Part shown: in pieces, positions 35,883 to 48,941 of the stretch
Layout of the letters: each line of letters opens with the position of its first letter
Position numbering within the stretch: position 1 is the stretch's first letter
Assembly: GCF_032854445.1 (NCBI RefSeq)
Contig: NC_088295.1
Coordinates: 37,499,385-37,563,384 of the forward strand
DNA: 64,000 bases
DNA from: Liolophura sinensis
Taxonomy: Eukaryota; Mollusca; Polyplacophora; Chitonida; Chitonidae
Reading direction: 5' to 3'
The notes under the pieces: generated by a model
Told to the model about the DNA's origin: nothing
Seen by the model: the letters and a program-made list of their open reading frames with translations, nothing else
Database searches by the model: none
Position numbers and translations under genes: made by a program

Positions 35883-36225
35883 TTTTTTACGGGCTCAGCT
35901 AAATTTAGTTGAGGTGAACTCGTCTCTTGATTTGTCTTGTTTTGCAGTCTTGGGCCGTGTACACGCTGGTCAGTACTCTGATTAGTACGCTAACGCTTCA
36001 TTTGTTGAGAAGCAAATGCCCAAGGAAAGTCAACACAACCCTAAAGACATATAGTAAGAAGAATAATTATGGCTTGTATCTTTGCATATTTTATTTACAT
36101 AAAGGCCTATTGTCCCATGGCCATACATTTACTCATAATCTTTCATGCTGACGACAAACAATGTGATAGGTGATACCAGTACTGGTTACATTAAGTGCGC
36201 ATGCACATCACGCTGTTAAAAAGCT

Positions 36226-36516
36226 CTACAGATACATTTATTTATTTATTTGATTGGTGTTTTTACGCCATACTGCAAGAATATTTCACTTATACGATGG
36301 CGGCCAACATTATGGTGGGAGGCAACCGGGCAGAGCTCGGCGGAAACCCACGACCATACGCAGGTTGCTGAAAACCTTCCCACGTACGGCCGGAGAGGAA
36401 TCCAGCATGAGCTGGACTTGAACTCACAGCGACGGCAGTGTTGAGAGGCTCCTGGGTCATTACGCTGGGTTAGCGCGCTAAGCAACTGAGCCACGGAGGC
36501 TCTTTCCCTACAGATA
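36226..36516 (-). mobile_element. SINE-A, full-length, with 9-bp target duplication
   Basis: The body, 36235-36507, runs from TTTATTTATTTATTTG through the whole body to a complete tRNA-like head ('gagccacggaggctc', complement of the A-box end). The flanking direct repeat CTACAGATA is at 36226-36234 and 36508-36516. It lies upstream of copy B. Confidence 0.9.
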
Positions 36517-36519
36517 AAG

Positions 36520-39500
36520 GCTGATAGTTTGCCCAAAATGTTACAGTTGTCAGTAGACACTAATGAAGCAAATTTACGTCAGTCATTTTAATGCCAGTAG
36601 TATGGGATATTGCACGTACCTAAACTGGTATGTTGTGGACACAACAAAACAAAATGAAATTCACCATTGGCAATATCACAATTCTTATCTTCTAAGTAGT
36701 TGGGGTTTATACCATCTACCCATCTCTACGTGTAGCCTATCGTCTAAATTACACTTTTGTTTAAAAACAGAAGTTGTGAAATGTAATACAAAACTTGGCT
36801 CATGGCGAATTAGTTATACGATGATACGAAAAAAATGATCATTTAATCCTTGTTTTACAATGGATAAAAAGACATTAACATTTCCCAGCAGTGGTTTATG
36901 ATATCCAAAACTGCCCAAGACCAACCCAATAAATTACATTTAATTGAGTATCCCAGTGTTTTTTGTGAGGTCGTAATAGGTGAACCAGAGTATCATAAAC
37001 TTGTTTAATAAGTTTTCCATCAAGTTGTAGTAATTTTGTCCAGTATTTGACGATAACGAGTTTTCTCTCTGTTAAAAGATTACTTGGGCCTAGCTCTCAG
37101 TAAACGAAGTCATTCTGAATGCTTCGTGTAACGCCAAGTAAGTTTTACAAAATTGGAGATATACTTTTTCTAAGCAATCGGCAGATGTAAATCATTACAC
37201 TTCCACTCTTGAAATGCGTCAAGAGTGAAATGATCATGAATTGGTGTACATAAGTCACAGAAAATATGCTGTGTCAGCCTGGAAATCTAGAATAGTTAAA
37301 ACTTTTGGGCTGTAAACGTCGACTTACTTCTCACACAGTAGTCAAAATTAAACAAAGCGTGCATTGATGGGTACCGGTACACAGTAGTATGCTGTATTTT
37401 AGTACTGAAAATGGAATACATACAGAACAGAGGTAGAAAATGTACTGTGAAAATAAAGTCCTGGCTGTAGCGTTGCAATATCAACATACCATCGGGTTAT
37501 TTATATACATTCATTTGGGATCCAACTACATAATATTGGTATATGTTTGAATGACATTTATACCTTTTACGTCACTTTGCTTGAATATGTAACTAGGCAA
37601 CTAGATGTAAATTTACAATCAGACGAGAGTTGCTCATCTACAGAAAAATGGACTGTGGCTCAAACTGCAGGCAAACTTTTCTGTAAAAACCAATCATTTG
37701 TTACTACAGAGTAGTGTAAGAGAGCCCACTATTTAGTAGGTACTGATAACTCATAATCAATCGCCAGTAGATTGGGGGGGGGGGGGCAGGGGGGGGGACA
37801 GTTCCTTTCCCATACCTCGAAATACATAACATATAAAAATACAGGATATACGAGAAGCCTCACTCACTCGGGATTTATTAGGACGAGCCATATTTGAACA
37901 CCAAACCATAAATGTGTCGAATAACAACATACAACACTGTCGAATAATTTGGTCACCCCATACTCATCCGTCAGCTAACATGTGGCATCATAATGATCAA
38001 CAAATATCTTTTTTTTATTTATCATTTTTACAAAAACAATGTTGTTCATTTGCAAAATATGTTTCCCTTTATGTTGTTTTTACTCATGAGCACCTGAATA
38101 TCTTTTTTAGATGATTCCTAATTATGAAAACATCGATCCTAACCAAGGATTTCTAATTGGACCATCTCATAGCTCAGCTGTAATTAACTTTTGACGATAT
38201 TTTCAGATTTCAATTATCTCAAATGCTATTGGAATAAAACATTAATTTCAGATTTCATTAATTACGGTATAATTAGAACGAATCCGAACGAGAGGCCCCT
38301 TGAAGACTTAGTATAGATCTCTTCTGGAAGGATACTGATAAACTAGCCACAATAAAGTAATATAATGTTTAAGGATCACTTGTTATCATTAGGGTGTGGA
38401 GATCTATACATCACACGTAGAATAGTTAATCTATGGTCTGTTCTTTTCCACCAGGCACTCTGGTTTCCACACCCACCAAAAAGTGACAGTTATCGCATAT
38501 GTGAAAACTTGTGAAGGGTGGCGTTAAATGGCAATGAAATATATACCGCTTTAGACTCATAATCACGCGTGGGTTCTATAATTATAGTACGGAAGTTAGG
38601 GGCCACTGTCACAAAGATGTCGTATTTGTACCATATCGCACATATAGGACAATGGTACGTTAATAGTGACGTGTCAAATGTGGTATGGCAAATGTACGAA
38701 AATAAACGTCGTACGCAGCTTTGTGAAAGTGATCTCTGGGCATCACTACGTAGGCTACACGCAAATTTCGACATGGTCAGTTGACAGGTGTGTCGGGCTG
38801 ACCTTATGTTCGTTGGTAAAACTGGTGTTGACTGTCAAGTACCAGCCGTACATATAGGCGCTTACTTACAGCTCCAGCTACAAGTCTGTATGCCCTTAAA
38901 AGCTCCAGTGACAAGTCTGTATGCCCTTAATGCTCCAGTCACAAGTCTGTATGCCCTTAAAAGCTCCAGTGACAAGTCTGTATGCCCTTAACGCGTCTAA
39001 AGTATTGAGAGGAATACTCATCTCGATCCATCAGCTGTGCAGGTTCTGCGAAATAATTTAAGTATAATATGTAATCTCTTTTTAACAGTTATGAGATTAT
39101 GTCAAACGCCATTACATTTAATATAAAAGTGGAGCTGACAATGCATGTAAGTTGTGGACCACAGATCAGATAGCTTTTGCTTTGCCGTTGTGTAGTATTT
39201 AGCCTGTAACTAGTTTTATAGAGTATGATGCAAAACTGAATTAAACAGTAGTGTACGTAAAACTATGAACCTACCTTACAGATCATAACTTTGGACTGTC
39301 TAATATCTGCTTCGCGACAAAAATCCATACAAGGTGTTGGTGTAACGCTCTGCGTTCATGCTAGAGTTCTCGAGACCAGTCAACCTCAACGAGCTGACTA
39401 GCTACATTAAACGGATACCTGAAACGCTTGGTTAGTCTTTCATAATAGAGGGTGGCCTGTCATTTAATGTGCCACCTTTCCAAAAAAAAATGAGGCCTAA

Positions 39501-40500
39501 AAAAATTAAGGCTATTCTAAGGCCCCAGAGGTTAGTCCTGGCGTTAAGTGCCCTGCTGTGGTGAGGTCAATGGTGATAGCTGTCAAAACAAACATTTGGT
39601 AGCGTATATTTCTTCAGTTTCCATGAAACCGTACTCTTCATTTTATAGAACCTTTTCATATCTTTGTACGTCTAGTTAGTCATAACGAAGTATCACACAA
39701 TCATATTTTTATAAATCGAAAAAAAAAAATGAAATAAATTGGAAGTTCATTGGAACACTTTCTCTGCCTTCGTGTAGTCGTAACATGCATTAAAACCATT
39801 GTGCCGAAAGAATCATGAGTTCGATTCCAGTCATTGCATATTTTTAGTGCTTAACAAAATGAGTTAATTGGAGGAAAGTAGTTTAAACCTCAACAAGGAA
39901 TTCTTTTTTTATGATTATTTACATTTTGTTCAGCTATTTTTTAGATAAGCTTAAATTTATAATAATCAAACTATATAGATTATATATGGTATTCTTCCAA
40001 TGAAAGCTCAATGCTATTTACCTCAGCTAACAATATATTGTACAGTTGCACTGAGAAAGGATGGGGGCACCTGTTTATCAATTTAGCATCGTAACACATG
40101 TCTATTAAAGACACTGTCATATATTCATGCATAATTCGTCAGACAAATATCGACATTACACGGGAAAGGAAATTATCTTAAAATAACGAATATTTTCAGC
40201 TTAGCCTGTCTCATCGCCTACACATGTTACATAACAACTTAAACCGCATACCGGGGAATCGCTTGCGTCATTTCGCTGACGATCTGTCACTGTTAGCAGG
40301 TTGGCAATCGGCCTGAGCGACGATTTCATATCTAGTTGCAAGGTCTTGTCTTTCATAAGTGTAGCCCTGTAAATGAGGATGATTTTTACTCGACCACTTT
40401 AAAACTATCATGTCTATATTACACATTTATCTAGTGATATCTCAGCTAACAATATGTAATAAGTATGTTTTCATTTACTAATACTTTATCCGCTTTCCAG
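36520..40500. other. Intergenic DNA between copies B and C
   Basis: No gene is supported. Exons 1-3 of copy C were looked for here and not found. Contains G-rich tracts (37774-37799), the small repeat at 38868 and a tRNA-like B box at 39820 ('gagttcgattccag'). Confidence 0.45.
38868..38992 (+). repeat. 30/31-bp tandem repeat, 4 units
   Basis: The unit 'agctccagtgacaagtctgt' + 'atgcccttaa(a)' is repeated four times. Confidence 0.9.
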
Positions 40501-41471
40501 CCGTTGGTCGCTGCGGAGTATTTTTCTGGTGAATTTGACGGCAGAGCGGTTGGCTGTATCGGGCAATAGTTTTCTTTAGAGAGTTGATCCCTCACCCATT
40601 TATAAGGCATATTTTGCTGACAAATCGGATACGGCTAATTATTTCTTTCTTTCCACTGGACTTGTGGCCGCAATGTTGTTGTTATATGTGCTTGTGTACA
40701 CGATAACGGGTGGGGTCGAAACCAGGACTGAGGCAACTCCTTTGATACACCATTGCGAAAGGATAAAAAATATAAATACCAAATTAGATGACGTAACAAA
40801 TTCAGTAGAGAACATCCCTGGTTGCAAGGAAGGCCTCGTCAGTTTGAAGAACATGTTTTCTTCGGTAATTTTTCATCTCTACCTGTGTTCAGGGGAAATC
40901 ATTCTTGCAAGCGCTGTGGTTTATTTTACCAACGTTTGCTTCCTGTTGCAGTCTTTAAAATTGATCAAATACCAAGATAGCGTTGTGACAACTATGATGT
41001 TGACAGCAGCAGGCTCTCAACTGGCGCCTTTCAAAAAACTAGTACCAAAGTAATATTATTTATAGGTGTGGCAGTAGGTAATGTATTGTCATTTGGCGTA
41101 ATATTAATATGTATGAACAGTATCATCGTAGTGTTCATATCTGTTGTGTTCATGAGCAGTATGATAGGAGGAGGGCTTGTAGCTTATCTCAACTTTAGCC
41201 CAAATATTTTTGGTCATAGCAATTTAGGAATGGTCCAAGGAGTACTTTTATCTGGTTATGAAATATTTGGCTTAGTTTTTAGCGTTTTGTCTGGCAAGAT
41301 TTATGACTATTTTGCTCTTAAGAAGAACGCGGCTAAAATTTATATCTGTTAAGGTACAAATGTTACTGGTGGACATGGTTGGTGGCATTGTTTAGTACAT
41401 TGCTTGTAACAACTTTGCCTGTTATTCTTTGGTATAAAGTTAATGACAAGGAGAGACATTATTCTGCTTAA
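40501..41471 (+). pseudogene. MFS transporter copy C, exon-4-only pseudogene
   Basis: Homologous to exon 4 of copy D, starting right after a CCAG acceptor at 40497-40500 ('ttggtcgctgcgg' against 'atggtcgttgtgg' in D). Breaks: loss of part of the TLTTMTT-KGKRGK region near 40535; a TAG within the sequence matching 'IGAMVFFGE'; loss of about 18-25 bases before 'PFKKLVPK'; a TAA at 41052; a TAA in place of the Tyr of the Cys-Tyr-Gly motif near 41350; further shifts to the final TAA at 41469-41471. Long open blocks survive at 40664-41053 and 41068-41352. No exons 1-3 were found upstream. Closest to copy D by eye. Confidence 0.87.
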
Positions 41472-41630
41472 TGGTTTGCATTTTTCTAAACATCGGCACA
41501 CGTGGCAATAAGTCTATCCAAGCCACAAATACTAGTGTCTATTGCCCTCAGTTGTAGGTGGTGTACATCTCACTGCCACTAGTTGCTGGTAAGCATACCG
41601 GAACGTGTTATAACGTGTTAAAGAGTGCTC

Positions 41631-41750
41631 TGTTCCGTGTTACAGAGTGCATTGTTCCGTGTAACAGAGTGCACTGTTCCGTGTAACAGAGTGTACTGTT
41701 CCGTGTTACAGAGTGCACTTTTCCGTGTTACAGAGTGCACTATTAGCGAG
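41631..41750 (+). repeat. 22-bp tandem repeat, ~5-6 units
   Basis: The unit 'gttccgtgttacagagtgca' + 'ct', just downstream of copy C. Confidence 0.88.
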
Positions 41751-41759
41751 CTCTGTTAA

Positions 41760-43615
41760 TTTGCAGAAAAGTCTGTCACTTGCGACAGACTGCTCTGTTC
41801 TTCGTGTAGATTTTTTTAATGGAATGTTGTTATTGGGTATATTCTACGTCGTTGTGCCCAGTAGAACTTGAACAGAATAGTATGTGTATGGGTTGTCGAC
41901 ATTCGCTTCAGGTGTTTGATCGCGTTATTTAGTAGAAGGCGGCTTGGCTTTATCAATAATGATGCATTTAACGAGACACCAGATTCCACACCTTTATGCA
42001 ATATACATAGATTGACAATTTTCATGCCGACTAGAAGAGTACGAGAAGAACACGGACTACGAAGCTATCAGTTTAGATCGAACCCGATGACAAGTGAAAT
42101 TATGATTAAAAATATCCACGCGTGACATATGTCAGGAAAATATGCAAATGTGGACTTCACTCTATCTTTGTGCCTGTTTTACACAAAACATCAACCAACT
42201 CACTCGAGGCTCATGGGATATACAGAATATACAATATCAACACAATAAACTCTTTCTAATTCTTTCTTATTGTCTTGAAAGATCGACCATGACATTGTTT
42301 GGATCTACCGATGTTTTAAATTGTCTACCTGACGACCCAGACAAAGACACAAAACAATCCTTTTGTATCCCTAGACGAATATGTTGTAATTCTCTGGCAT
42401 CATCAGTGTCAAATCAATAATTACGTCTTATGTAATAGATGGGCACAGGACTGTTCTACATGATAGTTTTTTCCAGAAATGGAAAGAGATTTGCAGCTTG
42501 TCCATGCCATTTTCTTGGCACATAATTAGGTCAATGCACAGTTGAATACAAATTTTTAGACAGAAGCCATTAGGAAACGCTTAAATACTTTGATTCTACG
42601 TCAAGGCTGCAAGGTAATATGTAAATTTCCAAAAATCATGTTTGCTTCTCATAAAAGAAGAAGGAATAACGATTGTTGTCGTGTGGAAGACGCCAAAATT
42701 ACTGCCTCTCTGCTTCTTGTTGGATTTCCTTTCGCAACATAAAAAGCACAGAATGCAAATCTCAACGGTATGATCTGAACTTATTAAAATCCAGGTGTAA
42801 TAACCTGTGTTTAACTTCCTTCTACACGGGTGAATATAGAGTGAATATACACGCAGTCTAAGTTTGATTATGTTCTTGAACTCATGATTCCTGTAAATGA
42901 ACGGAGCTAAGCAAATCTATCGGTTCTGCAGAGTCAGGTTTTTTTATACTGTTAGGTGAAATAATTCGATAACTACATGCCTAACATTAGTAAGTTATGA
43001 CTTTATCGGTGGAAGATGGTAACCAAAACCTTCAAATGACTCCAAATGTGTCACAGTGATTGATACTTGATTTAACCATGGATTTATCACTGGGACGTTT
43101 CACAAATCGTTAGTAAATCCTTGTTGGTAGCATTAGCTTTTACACTACAACAGGCACAGCACCATTTACAACTAAAGTTACAAGAAAGTTGACTAAAAAT
43201 GAAGTTTTGTGAAAGTAATCTGCTGATTTACTTAGCAAAATAATTCATTCGGTGAACTTCGCTTACCGCCAAGCTCGTTTAAAACTCATCTACCTAAAGG
43301 ATAGTTAACGTAGTCGATAAAAACTCACCTGGTAATAGCATGGTGTGTCTATTCCTGTGTATACATCTAGATGCTGGTGAAAGTTCTTGGGTACTCGTGC
43401 AGTTTATGGGTACATTAATTATGATCAGCTAATTCTTAAGGAAAATTTTTTTAACGTACATGCACATGTATGGCACTTGTTTCTGTGTATATTTTACATC
43501 TACTTTTACAAGTTACAGCAGACAACCAAAAACATATCTACAATGAGTTCAGTGTTATAACAAGGGTGCTACTTCATTTTTAATGAAATCATTCATAACA
43601 TTATTTATTTGAGTT
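41760..43615. other. Non-coding stretch
   Basis: Nothing recognised; the frames of 62-92 codons here have no family resemblance I can name. Confidence 0.45.
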
Positions 43616-43619
43616 TTTC

Positions 43620-44300
43620 TGTGTGTACCCTGGGTCATTTCATCTGTCGGACGGTTATGCTTTTCTGTGTGTACCCAGGGTTATTTCATCAGTAGGACAG
43701 ATATGTTTTTCTGTGTGTACCCAGGGCTATTTCATCAGTAGGACAGGTATGTTTTTCTATGTGTATACAGGGTTTTTTCATCCGAAGGACAGGTATGTCT
43801 TTCTGTGTGTACCCAGGGTTATTTCATCCGTTGGATAGGTATGTTTTTCTATATGTATCCATTTTTATTTCATCCGTAGAACAGGTATGTTTTCTATGTG
43901 TATCTAGGGTTATTTCATCAGTAGGACAGGTATGCTTTTCTATGTGTACCCAGGGTTATTTCATCCGTAGGACAGGTATGTTTTCTATGTGTATCTAGGG
44001 TTACTTCATCAGTAGAACAGGTATGCTTTTCCATGTGTACCCAGGGTTATTTCATCAGTAGGACAGGTATGTCTTTCTGTGTGTACCCAGGCTTATTTCA
44101 TCAGTAGGACAGGTATGTTTTTCTGTGTGTACCCAGGGCTATTTCATCAGTAGGACAGGTATGCTTTTCTATGTGTATCCATGGTTATTTCATCAGTAGA
44201 ACAGGTATGTTTTTCTCTGTGTACCCTGGGTTATTTCATCAGTAGGACAGGTATGTCTTTCTTTGTGTACCCAGGGTTATTACATCCGCAGGACAGGTAT
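43620..44300 (+). repeat. 46-bp minisatellite, ~15 units
   Basis: The unit 'gtatgtttttctgtgtgtac' + 'ccagggctatttcatcagta' + 'ggacag'. Single-base loss in some units makes frames switch, producing several overlapping short frames that are not genes. Confidence 0.92.
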
Positions 44301-44439
44301 GTGGAAGGAACAAACCGAGACACTCCAAGAGGCCACAACGCCACCTCACCAGCAACAACCTCTTCATTTGGAAACAGCCTCTGGACCAGCAGTAGATGCG
44401 ACCATCCTTTTCACGAAGCAAACTACATGTATGACAATA

Positions 44440-44705
44440 CTCGGCCAACGCGGGCTTTATTGTAGAATTTATCACAGCTTAACTCACGTCCGGATGCTAT
44501 ACAGAAACTAGCACACTACTCGGCCAACCATGAGTCCATCGTAAAATGCACCACGGCTTTACTGACATCATGAGGCATACAATACAAGCACACTGAAGGC
44601 CAACCAAGGGTCCATCGTAAAATGCACTACAGCTTTACTGACACCATGAGGCTTACAAAAACTAGCACACTAATGGGCCAACCAGCGATCCATCGAAGTA
44701 CATGA
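44440..44705 (+). repeat. ~78-bp tandem repeat, 3.4 units
   Basis: 'ggccaac' starts units at 44443, 44522, 44598 and 44676; units share 'tccatcgtaaaatgcac', 'ctttactgac' and 'actagcacact'. It follows the 46-bp array closely. Confidence 0.85.
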
Positions 44706-45274
44706 CAATTAGTATGTCCAACATGAGATCAATGGCTCGACTTGCGAACAATTGGTTTTTAAATTTAAAAAAACGCATCAGGTAATGAGATCTGTATATA
44801 GTGGCTGTGTAGTCGTTTACAGCCCCGGTGAATCCTTGCTAGTGTTCGATCGGCCATGGCATACACGGGGTTGTTTTTATATATCTCATTATTTAAAAAC
44901 ACAGATGGTAAAAATTAAACTACACATGTAGAACGATTGCCGTCTCTTTAACAACATATGTTAAATCATAAAAAAAATCACAAGTTAAAGCGGCAATACA
45001 AAAAAAGCTTGTATTTTCAATATAGTTCCTAACACAGTTTCTGTGTCTGGTATAAGAATGTACCCACAGTGGATTACATGTATTTTATTGTATGGTCTGT
45101 AGAGAGATACACGGTTTAGAATTTTATGATTAAGGGTGTTAACTTGTGTCACATCGGTTACACATCAGTATAGTAGACAACCATGATGAGTCTGACGCCA
45201 CATTTTATGGTGAGGTTGTCTGCATACATGTACTGAGTCCCGAGACTGAAGGCAGTTTACATAGACATTGGTGA

Positions 45275-45280
45275 TTTATT
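45275..45280 (-). promoter_or_regulatory. Polyadenylation signal candidate for copy D
   Basis: AATAAA on the minus strand, 85 bases after the stop of copy D. Position and sequence fit; usage is not proven. Confidence 0.5.
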
Positions 45281-45364
45281 GGTGATGAATATTTGTAACA
45301 AACAGTATTCATCTCCATTTATACAGATTGCCCTCTGTCTCAATGGTTCTATAAAGCCGTGACA

Positions 45365-48300
45365 TTACGTGAAACAAGTTCTCTCGTTGCGCTTTACTTT
45401 ATACCACAGTAAAACAGGTAAAGATGTTACGAGCAGTGAAATGAAAAATGTTATTAACCATGTCCACCAGTAACATTCCGTACCGTAACATATATAAACT
45501 TCAACCGCGCTATTCTTAAGAGCAAAAAAGTCATAAATCTTGCCAGATAAAACACTAAAAACTAAGCCAAATATTTCATAACAAGTTAAAAGTACTCCTT
45601 GGACCATTCCCAAATTGCTATGACCAAAAATATTTGGACTAAAGTTGAGATAAGTTGAGAATCCTCCTCCCAAAGTGCCTCCCATGAACACAACAGATAT
45701 GAACACTACGACGATACTGTTCATACATATCAATATTACACCGAATGACAACACATTAGTTACTGTTGCAGCTATCAGTAAGGTTACTTTGGTACTTGTT
45801 TTTTGAAAGGCATCATAAAGCACGCCACTAAGCAAATGAGAAAGTGCGACTGACAAGATCATAGTTGTTACAATACTATCTTGGTATTGGCGCATGTCTA
45901 GAGACTGTAGAAGGAGGCAAACGTTGGTAAAATAAAGCAGCGAGCATGCCATAATAATGCCCCCTGACCACAGGTAGAGGTGAAATATTACCGAAGAAAA
46001 CATGTCCTTTAAGCTGACGTCTTCTTTACATTCATGGTTCTTCTGTACCGGATTTATCACGTCAGCCAGTTTGTTGTTTGTATTTTGTACTAGGGGCGAT
46101 TTGATTGAGTCATTGCATATCTTCTCATCATTCTCTATCAAAGGAGTTTCCTCGGTCCTGGTTTCGACCCCACCCGTTACCACATAAACGAGTATATACA
46201 ACGACAACATGACGGCTGCAAGTCCAGTGCAAACAAAGAAATATTTAGCCATCTCCGATGTGTAAGCAAAGTATGCTTTGTAAATGGGTGAAGCGATCAA
46301 TTCTCCGAAGAAAACCATTGCTCCGATACAGCCCACGGCTTTGCCTCTTTTACCCTTTGGTATCGTAGTCATTGTTGTTAGAGTCACCAGGAAGTATATT
46401 CCACAACGACCATTGCCTGCAAAATGGACAAAATCTCAGTGTATCAAAGCATATTTTTACAAAGGATACCTCCAAATACATCTGTCATGCGTAAATGCGT
46501 CGGTTATTTTTCACGCTACACTTAAAAATATTTTTAATTACTCGATGGTGGTCACTTTTATGGATGAAAGTGAAAACCGGAGTGCGTGAGGTAATCACAT
46601 ACCGGTACTTTGGGTTATCGTTATGCGTGACGTACAGATATGCCCACCATATTAATGGTGGCCAAGTGGGCTTCAACAAACGTTAGACTGCTCAAATGAC
46701 GACACGAGCATCGCCGACCGCTTATTAGTCAGGTTAAGATACTCGTGAACGACCTACGAGTAACGACTGACGTCATCGTTACCTGTGTATGACGTCACGC
46801 TTGGCAAATCGAGGTCGCACCGTCTGCTCGTTTTTTTACGAACTCAACGAAATTAATAATTTTCCGAGTCAATATTTTGGTGTTTCATCTGTTTGTCTGT
46901 GAAATCGACCTACCCATGAAGTATCGATTTTTACCATTTAAATGTAGAAATTAAACCGTGTAACGGTGAAAGCTATATTTGACATTTACAGATTTGTTTA
47001 TTTATTTGATTGGTGTTTTACGCCGTACTCAAGAATATTTCACTTATACCACGGCGGCCACCATTATGGTGGGTGGAAACCGGGCACAGCCCGGGGGAAA
47101 GCATTACTGCCAGGCCCATGTTAGAATTAGATTTGCGGCGCATGAAAGTACTTACTCAACATGTATATGAAAAGGTACAAGAAGAAAGGCAGGTTTTTAA
47201 AAGTTTCCGGAATCAAGGCTGCTGTAGCAATCAACAGGAACCCAGCAAACGTCATCAGAGATGCAATCAGGAAAGACACGTAAAACCCGTATCTCTTATG
47301 GAGAACAGCGTACGGCAGGACGAAGTAAATTCCCATCATATAGTGACCAGCCAGAATTCCCACTGCAAAAGTGCAAAAGGAGTCAAACGTTTATCCTGAC
47401 GAGGTAGGAAAAAAATCACTATATTCTGACAAAATTCACCAAGTAGTGAGTAATCATAGTACTTAAATATTTGAAGCTAAAAAGCGGCCATTTTCGAGAG
47501 AGGCGTTTTGAGGAGAAAGGGGAGATAACTGACAATGAGACAAGTTCCACTGACTAACAGGAGCTGACGCCCTAAAATGCCGAATTTGAATATTGTTATG
47601 TGCACAACTGCCGTCAGCTTCTAAATTTAGCTTGCCACTGTGTACATATGCTGAGTTCAGGGCCTGCTGTCTGCCTCTACCTTAGAATGTTCCAGAATAC
47701 GCTCAGTTCGGGGCCTGTTTGTTTACCACAAGTGTTCAAGAATTTTCTTATTCTAGAAAACTCCACCAGCCTATATAAGACCTATGAAAGCAGGTCAAGG
47801 AGGAGAAAGGAGAATTATTGAGAGTTTTGGATGCTTTCGCTGTGTATTACTTTAATAGGCCTTTTGTGCTGAATTTTGGTGTCTATAGCCTCTGGCTTTG
47901 TTATATCCTATCTCCACCGAGCACTTGTTCAGTCTGAACTTGTATGTTTAATTTGTGCTCTTGTATACACAGTGCCTATTAGTACACGGACCCTGTCTGT
48001 GGAATTTTGTGTATATTTCGTCATACACTCAGTTATACTGTGGATTTTCCCTCTTGTGAATTTGCCTCTGAGCATTTATGCCTGTGTGATATATATATAT
48101 TGTGGAATATATGCGTCCGTTTGGACTTGACACCGTTGTAGGCTACATGTAAGTACTTTAGTATTTGTATAGATACTGCTATCCTTTCTTGTTAAACTTA
48201 AGTACTTTAGTATTTGTAAAAGTCTTGTTATCTGTTCTTGTTAAACCTATTAAATTGTTGTAAAATAAAATCTGCTGGTTTTGGTTACTTTTTTGTGCGG

Positions 48301-48941
48301 CTAAACTGTCGTGTATTTCGAACAAGCCATCTCTTTATAATACAGACAGTTTGGATTGTAACAATATGACTGTAGTTAAAATTTCAATATTTAAAACAAA
48401 AAGCATAGTGTCCAGCACACATACCTTGCTGTGAATTAGAGAGTAGCGTGTTGTAGTTTTACCGATTTGAACTCAACATACTCGGTATAGAACTAGAAAC
48501 AACGAAGTTCAACAGTCTAAATCGTAAATTTTGAGGGACGAAATATTGCGTCTATAACTTACCTTTTGTCTGCGACAAATGGAACAGAGTTTTAAGTTCT
48601 ATGTTGAAAAGAAATGATATCCCTCCAGATGATAACGCTAAGATCAACAAGCAACCAGCCACGAACTTCGCCCAAACTGGAAATTAAATCGAATTTAAGG
48701 ATAACCGATATGTAACCTAGAATAATTCCTCAATATATGCCATAAATAATGCCAACAATAAATGGAATACCGAAAACAATGGCGACAACATCGCTTTTCA
48801 CTGTTATCACAACTAATCACGTTCTGTTGACCAGTATTTGACGAAGTATGAGTAAGGTACTTTTGATGAATATTTAATTTAAAATCCATTAAATTATCAC
48901 TTACCTCTCCAATGCCTGCATTCTAAAGCCGCAAAACTCAT
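45365..48941 (-). CDS. MFS transporter copy D (nodulin-like/NFD4-related), intact
   Basis: Minus-strand gene of four exons: 48905-48941 (ATG, MSFAALECRHWR), 48563-48676, 47156-47362 and 45365-46416 (TAA). All introns are phase 1 with GT-AG ends. The joined frame is 470 codons (469 residues). The first membrane segment is near residues 17-38 ('VAGCLLILALSSGGISF'). Exon 3 has 'IYFVLPYAVLHKRYGFY'. Exon 4 starts at residue 121 with NGRCG, then 'KRGKAVGCIGAMVFFGE' (matching the Arg-Gly-x-Val-Val-Gly stretch of nodulin-like proteins). A charged cytosolic-type loop spans about 201-257; 'GKIYDFF' is at 411-417 and Cys429-Tyr-Gly-x-x-Cys434-Tyr near the end. Probably a membrane transporter; substrate unknown. 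Intron 2 carries a solo LTR and intron 3 a SINE, but neither touches a splice site. Confidence 0.86.
46991..47140 (-). mobile_element. SINE-A in intron 3 of copy D
   Basis: Tail and about half the body ('gtgttttacgccgtactcaa' to 'ggcacagcccgggggaaa'). A 7-bp AGATTTG occurs at both edges (46990-46996 and about 47128-47135) and may be the target duplication. Its right edge is within about 20 bases of the exon 3 donor. Confidence 0.82.
47590..48367 (+). mobile_element. Solo LTR, 770 bp, in intron 2 of copy D
   Basis: Limits 47594-48363. It starts TGTTATG and ends TGTAACA, giving 5-bp inverted ends TGTTA/TAACA, and is flanked by ATAT on both sides (47590-47593, 48364-48367). Inside, in the plus direction, are a TATA box 'tatataag' at 47773 and AATAAA at about 48264, in promoter-then-polyA order. 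It also has a ~57-bp internal tandem duplication ('aagtactttagtatttgta') at 48150-48245. No PBS, coding region or second LTR was found, so a recombined solo LTR (Ty3-like or BEL-like, undecided), antisense to the host gene. Confidence 0.75.

Noticed and set aside
43623-44465. Series of 71-94-codon frames with 'SVGQVCFS' repeats
   Set aside because: Products of the 46-bp minisatellite; frames shift between units.
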